A program made the translations under genes and the position numbers. The notes beneath the pieces are model-generated. The model did no database searches and was not told the DNA's origin. It saw nothing but the letters and a program-made list of their open reading frames with translations. 25,049 nt of DNA from Kocuria sp. p3-SID1428 (GTDB lineage Bacteria > Actinomycetota > Actinomycetes > Actinomycetales > Micrococcaceae): contig NZ_JALXVH010000039.1 in NCBI RefSeq assembly GCF_025149945.1, positions 1 through 25,049 on the forward strand, read 5' to 3'. Below are positions 21,478 through 25,049 of the stretch, piece after piece (the stretch's first letter is position 1; every line of letters begins with the position of its first letter).

Positions 21478-22706
21478 CACAGCGCTCCCTTCTCTTTCAG
21501 AATCGGTTCCGGATCCACGTTGTAGAGATCTCCCTTGTCATCGCGCTCCCACGGCAGCGTGCACGCCGGCGTCCCGGGCTTCATCGCCTCCAGGTGCAGG
21601 TGCGTACTCATGTCGAACTGGCCCACGTTGCCCTCGACGCCGATCGGGTCGCCGCGCTCCAGCTCGTCGCCGACCTTCACGTTGCGCTCGGCAAGATGGA
21701 TGAAGTTCAGCAGCAGCTCTGAGTCGTCGCCGTTGGTGACCTTGACCTGCACCATCCCGTCGAAGTCCGGCACGCACACGACCTCGGCCTTCGTCGGAGA
21801 CACCACCGTCCCGCCCGGAGCCTTGCCGGCCCCCGGCGTGGCGATGTCCGCCCCGAGGTGGAAGTTCGCGTGGCAGCCGTTCGAGATGTTGTAGTCACCC
21901 GGCGCGCAGCCAGGCATGACGTTGCGCGCCCCGTAGCCACTCGTGTGCTGACCACCAGGCAGCGGCTTCGCCCACTCGCCATCGCCCAGCTCGACCTCAG
22001 AGACATCGCTGCCAGAGGCGACCTGCTTGCACTCGACGCTGTAGTCCTCCTGCGCACCGTCGAAGATCGTCTTGACGTAGTACTGCGTCTCCTCATACGG
22101 CGGGATCTCACCGTCCTCCAGGCCCGGAGCCGCCTCACCAGCGTTGTAGGAAGCCACCGCCAGCCGCGCAGCGTCTGGCCCGCCTTCGTTCTTGTCCGCC
22201 TTCGGCTTCGACACCTCCAGCAGATGCTTCATGTACCGGCCATAGCCGGCCATCGCATCTTCCGGGTCGTTGACGTCGCCGCCCTCGCCGTAGGTCGCCC
22301 AGGTGTCCAGCATGAACTGCGCCGGGCCCTGGGCCCCAACGGGGCTGCTCGCTGAAGTAGAGAACCCGGACTCCTGGTTGATCTGTGCCGCCACGATCTC
22401 CTCAGGCAGCCCCGACACCTCCGCAGCGTCCTTCACCGGCTGCTTGAAGGCCTCCGGCACCTCAACCCGAGCCCCGCCCTCGCCGTCACCCTCGGCGGCA
22501 TTGACCTGGCAGGTGCTGCCGGCAGTCGTGGCGGCAGCCTGCGTGTCGTGCTGATCCTTCGCCTCAGCAGCCCCAGCACCCAGGAACAGCATCAGCGAGG
22601 CCAGACCGAGCATCAGCACCATCGCGACCGCGCCGAACAGCATCACGGGCCAGCCCACGAGCTTCACCAGCAGCCCGAGCCCAGCCCGCTTCACCGTGCC
22701 CCTCAC
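21477..22706 (-). CDS. Bifunctional cell-wall hydrolase: lytic transglycosylase plus M23 endopeptidase
   Basis: This 409-aa protein has an N-terminal signal/anchor helix (about 18-48). The SLT domain (about 85-225) has catalytic-type Glu112 (AQINQESGFSTSASSPVGAQG) and AVASYNAG. The C-terminal LytM/M23 domain (about 245-400) shows zinc ligands His283-Asp287 (NFHLGAD) and the HxH motif (THLHLEAMKPG, His369/His371). It opens peptidoglycan for the channel, like VirB1/TcpG/CwlT-type enzymes. It starts at GTG 22706, overlapping the upstream TGA (GTGA). Two hydrolases in one chain are typical of Gram-positive conjugation modules. Confidence 0.92.
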   Translation of the reverse strand: MRGTVKRAGLGLLVKLVGWPVMLFGAVAMVLMLGLASLMLFLGAGAAEAKDQHDTQAAATTAGSTCQVNAAEGDGEGGARVEVPEAFKQPVKDAAEVSGLPEEIVAAQINQESGFSTSASSPVGAQGPAQFMLDTWATYGEGGDVNDPEDAMAGYGRYMKHLLEVSKPKADKNEGGPDAARLAVASYNAGEAAPGLEDGEIPPYEETQYYVKTIFDGAQEDYSVECKQVASGSDVSEVELGDGEWAKPLPGGQHTSGYGARNVMPGCAPGDYNISNGCHANFHLGADIATPGAGKAPGGTVVSPTKAEVVCVPDFDGMVQVKVTNGDDSELLLNFIHLAERNVKVGDELERGDPIGVEGNVGQFDMSTHLHLEAMKPGTPACTLPWERDDKGDLYNVDPEPILKEKGAL

Positions 22707-23698
22707 AGGCCCGGCTCCCAGGCCTCATCTGCGAGGTTCACGAACTCGCTCGGCTCCTCAGCCCAACGCGTCACCACGCACCGGTCCACGCCCTCAGCCG
22801 GCGGGCACACCACCACGGCTTCCATCAGCGCGCCCGAGGGGGTCTGCACCTCATCTCCATCGACGGTGATGTGTCGATCCAGGCGCATCCCGACCTGCAC
22901 CAGATGCGTCCCCGGCTGCACCTCAGGACCGAACTCAAACTCCGGTGCGACACCGCGCCCGTCCTCGATCGCGGCATCCATCTCCGCCCAGGAGACCTCC
23001 GCCGAGGACACAGCACCCTGCTCACCGGCCTCGCCCCAGTCCGTCTGCCGACCCGCCTGAGACTCCGCCAGGAACGAATCCCTAGCCTCGTACCAGTCGC
23101 CGACGCTGTCCGAGGTCGTATCCGTGGACCGCAGCGACCGCAGGAACCGCGCGCCCGTCAGCAGCGGATCATCCGCATCCTCGTCTCGTGCCGTGACCAG
23201 CCCATCACCAGCGTTGATCTCCTCCAGCGCAGCCTCATCAGCCTCGCGCCCCGACGGTTCCGGCTGCGATGCCTCCCCCGCCGGCTCAGCCTGCCCAGAT
23301 GCCTCCTCCTGAGCACCAGACGACCCGCCAGGCAGCGCCTGCTTCGGCTCCGACGTCTCAGACTGTCCGGACTCTTCAGCAGCCGGCTCCCCGTCCGGGC
23401 GCAGCACAGCCCACGTCCCCACGCACATCACGATCACCAGCACCAGCGCAGCCACACCGACAAGGAGCTGCTTGCCCCTGGAGCGCTCCAGTGCCTGACT
23501 CAACCGCGCCGCCGTGCTGCGGGCCCGCTGCTCACCAGGTGCCGTCCACCGCGCATGAGGCGGATGAAAGAACTCCCAGGTCTGCCGGCGGATCATGCCA
23601 GGGCGCTTGCCGTGCGTCGGCTCCTCCGCGCCGACCGCCTCGGTCCTCTCCGGCTCGGGGGCCTGCGGATCGGTCGTCTCGTCGTTCTCGTCACGCAT
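22703..23698 (-). CDS. Single-pass membrane protein, candidate TcpC/VirB8-like channel component
   Basis: The product is 331 aa. A cytoplasmic N-terminal region (about 75 residues, with RRQTWEFFHPPHARW) precedes one membrane helix at 77-99 (LLVGVAALVLVIVMCVGTWAVL). Then follows a 60-residue Glu/Pro/Ser linker and an extracellular domain from about 155 to the end with two Cys (VVCPPAEGVDRCVV). The topology and its place directly before the wall hydrolase match the bitopic TcpC/VirB8 role in Gram-positive T4SS. The family is not confirmed by motif. It starts at ATG 23698 with a weak ribosome site. Confidence 0.7.
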   Translation of the reverse strand: MRDENDETTDPQAPEPERTEAVGAEEPTHGKRPGMIRRQTWEFFHPPHARWTAPGEQRARSTAARLSQALERSRGKQLLVGVAALVLVIVMCVGTWAVLRPDGEPAAEESGQSETSEPKQALPGGSSGAQEEASGQAEPAGEASQPEPSGREADEAALEEINAGDGLVTARDEDADDPLLTGARFLRSLRSTDTTSDSVGDWYEARDSFLAESQAGRQTDWGEAGEQGAVSSAEVSWAEMDAAIEDGRGVAPEFEFGPEVQPGTHLVQVGMRLDRHITVDGDEVQTPSGALMEAVVVCPPAEGVDRCVVTRWAEEPSEFVNLADEAWEPGL

Positions 23699-23721
23699 TA
23701 GCGATCACCACCTTCACAGCG

Positions 23722-23787
23722 TCATCGCTTCACCCCCAGCCACCGTGTGTCCTGCCCAGACATAGAACTGGAGGACACCCGAGTCAC
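23722..23787 (-). CDS. Possible 21-aa leader peptide in the gap before the TcpC/VirB8-like gene
   Basis: In the 119-base gap between two operon genes there is a GTG-started reading frame of 21 codons (reads MTRVSSSSMSGQDTRWLGVK then Arg), with ggaggg upstream. Length is too short for a firm call, and no homologue is recognised. Apart from this I see nothing else in the gap. Confidence 0.2.
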   Translation of the reverse strand: MTRVSSSSMSGQDTRWLGVKR

Positions 23788-23817
23788 CTCGAATGCCCTC
23801 CAGCCCACGAACTACCG

Positions 23818-24438
23818 CTACGGCCCCTCAGGCCAGAACTTCGGCTCACCACCCAGCTCGAACGCCACGGACGGGTCGACGTCGTCCAGGGCCCAGTGGT
23901 GCCGTTCCCGCACGTGCCGGCGCAGCGACAGCTCCAGGGACCACGCCATCGACCCGAACCAGCCCTCGCGATCCACGGGCACGCCCGACAGCTCCTCCAG
24001 GCGATCCCGGCCCTGCTCCACGCGCATCGCCAGCGCACCCAGCTTTCCCGCCGTGGCTATGGCTGCCTCCCACAGCGAGCCCTGCTGCGCCTCGGTCATC
24101 AGCTGCCCCAGCGTGGCGCCCCACTGCTGGCTCCACTGCGGCAGCTCCCACTGCGCCCACCCAGATTGGGCCAGCACCTGCGAGAACACCGCATCATGGG
24201 CAGCCTCCACATCCACCAGCACGCCCTGCAAGACCTTGCTGACGCCCTGCGGTGCAACCCACCCCGCCGGCACGTCGAGATCCAGCAGCCAGACCGCATC
24301 GGCAGCGCGCCCGTGCCGTTCAGCGACATACCCCGCGACATCAGCCACCAGCCAATGCGCAAGACCGGAACGACTCAGCGTCAGCTCCCGTGCCTGCCGC
24401 CCGTCCGTTCCAATCACTTGGGCTTCGATCGTGATCAC
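23818..24438 (-). CDS. Hypothetical protein of the conjugative operon
   Basis: The 206-aa protein starts at GTG 24438, overlapping the upstream TGA (GTGA). It is soluble and largely helical, rich in Trp and Gln in its middle (GWAQWELPQWSQQWGATLGQ). The C-terminal half has helices (LWEAAIATAGKLGALAMRV, SMAWSLELSLRRHVRERHHW). No Cys cluster, membrane segment or enzyme motif is visible. I do not recognise the family. Coupling to the zinc-ribbon gene and position at the head of the T4SS operon suggest an accessory or regulatory role. Confidence 0.65.
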   Translation of the reverse strand: MITIEAQVIGTDGRQARELTLSRSGLAHWLVADVAGYVAERHGRAADAVWLLDLDVPAGWVAPQGVSKVLQGVLVDVEAAHDAVFSQVLAQSGWAQWELPQWSQQWGATLGQLMTEAQQGSLWEAAIATAGKLGALAMRVEQGRDRLEELSGVPVDREGWFGSMAWSLELSLRRHVRERHHWALDDVDPSVAFELGGEPKFWPEGP

Positions 24439-24917
24439 AGCGTGTTCTCGGAGCCGTTGAAGTGTTCCTCGTCATCCAGAGCCGTGGATACCAGTTCCTC
24501 CAGATCCTCAGGCTCAGCGTCCGAGTTGTCCATCCACCACCCGGCGCGAGTGATCATCCGCGCATGCGTCATGATCTGCTCCTCGAACTCGGCCTCCGTC
24601 ATCGCGGCGTCCTCGCCGCGCACCAGCTCCTCGAAGGCGTTCTTCACCACGGAATCCCGGAACAGCGGGGCCCACTCCAGCTGCTTGTCCGTACCCTCCA
24701 GCTCCGGCAGCCCCAGCTTCTGCGCATCCGCAGCAGCAGCCTCCCGCCGCTCCTCCAGGTACTCGCCCTTGTTCTCCTTCTTCCAGCACTCCGTGCACTG
24801 CTGCCCGGCCAGCCAGTTCGCGAACCCCTTGCGCTTACCAGCGGGACGATCGCTGAGATCCCTCGTCTCTTCGTGTCCGCACGCGAACTTGATCTCGAAC
24901 TCCGTCTGCACAGCCAT
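24435..24917 (-). CDS. Small zinc-ribbon protein, first gene of the conjugation operon
   Basis: This 160-aa protein starts at ATG 24917 behind gaggaggccacg. A zinc-ribbon-like N-terminus has C13-x-H15 (FACGHEETRDLSDRPAGKRK) and C41-x2-C44 (QQCTECWKKE), followed by an Ala/Glu/Arg-rich helix. A middle segment reads LPELEGTDKQLEWAPLFRDS, a pattern I associate with small actinobacterial plasmid proteins; the C-terminus is acidic. It may be a regulator or a DNA-binding accessory protein. It is the most upstream T4SS-module gene seen in the window. Confidence 0.7.
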   Translation of the reverse strand: MAVQTEFEIKFACGHEETRDLSDRPAGKRKGFANWLAGQQCTECWKKENKGEYLEERREAAAADAQKLGLPELEGTDKQLEWAPLFRDSVVKNAFEELVRGEDAAMTEAEFEEQIMTHARMITRAGWWMDNSDAEPEDLEELVSTALDDEEHFNGSENTL

Positions 24918-24939
24918 CGTGGCCTCCTCTGGTCTCGTT

Positions 24940-24954
24940 GATGTTGCCAACATC
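24940..24954. promoter_or_regulatory. Palindrome upstream of the conjugation operon (candidate operator)
   Basis: gatgttg - c - caacatc is a seven-base inverted repeat 22 bases upstream of the first start codon, a good place for a repressor or activator site. No clear sigma-70 boxes were identified with it. Confidence 0.4.
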
Positions 24955-25024
24955 GATCCATCGGACATCTACAGAGCCAGCGTGTGTCGATTTGCTGTGG
25001 TCACCACCTGGGGGGCTGCCGCCG

Positions 25025-25046
25025 CCCCCCCCCCCCCCCCCCCCCC
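25025..25046. repeat. 22-base C homopolymer at the window end
   Basis: A pure run of 22 C follows gccg and precedes ggc at the very edge. A run this long is rare in a real genome and may be a sequencing or assembly artefact at a contig end. Confidence 0.8.
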
Positions 25047-25049
25047 GGC

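Overview
The window is high-GC DNA from an actinobacterium. The SCO6880-type conjugation proteins, the NrdH-type redoxin and the IS481/IS3/IS30/IS110 mix fit Micrococcales-like genera (Brevibacterium or Brachybacterium are guesses). Genus cannot be fixed from the sequence, and no rRNA or tRNA gene was recognised.

Layout. (1) 1-2313 is an insertion-sequence graveyard: a frameshifted IS481 remnant, a solo IS3 end, a broken IS3 orfA, and an intact IS30 element (1080-2313). (2) 2315-6480 is a compact six-gene minus-strand operon behind a canonical TPP riboswitch: NUDIX - ThiD - CMP-glycosidase-like (nucleoside deoxyribosyltransferase fold) - thymidylate-synthase homologue with a cytosine-type Asp - SAM methyltransferase - NUDIX. 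The gene set matches the logic of bacimethrin (methoxy-pyrimidine thiamine antivitamin) biosynthesis: hydroxymethylate CMP, release hydroxymethylcytosine, O-methylate, with ThiD and NUDIX enzymes for activation and self-protection. This is the most interesting system in the window. (3) 6500-9300 is decayed DNA: an SDR pseudogene, a 5'-truncated IS110 transposase, and a complete IS3 element with a GGGAAAA frameshift site. (4) 9298-24917 is mostly one long minus-strand conjugation (type IV secretion) module of an ICE or plasmid. It encodes Zn-ribbon and unknown leader proteins, a one-TM bitopic protein, an SLT+M23 wall hydrolase, a lipoprotein, small membrane proteins, a VirB6/TrbL-like protein, a VirB4 apparently split into an SCO6880-like protein plus an ATPase, a VirD4-like coupling protein, then HNH, tandem zinc-finger, DUF4913-like and SSB proteins, a capsid-like fragment and a DUF4145 protein. 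A two-gene plus-strand cassette (56-aa membrane peptide and NrdH-like redoxin) sits inside it. No relaxase, integrase or replication gene lies in the window, so the mobile element is partial. A 22-C homopolymer ends the window.

How the genes fit: in the antivitamin operon low TPP should expose the ribosome binding site of the first gene, and overlapping or abutting stop and start codons couple most downstream cistrons. In the conjugation module the order follows machine assembly: wall hydrolase and periplasm-facing proteins, membrane channel, ATPases, then DNA-handling cargo.
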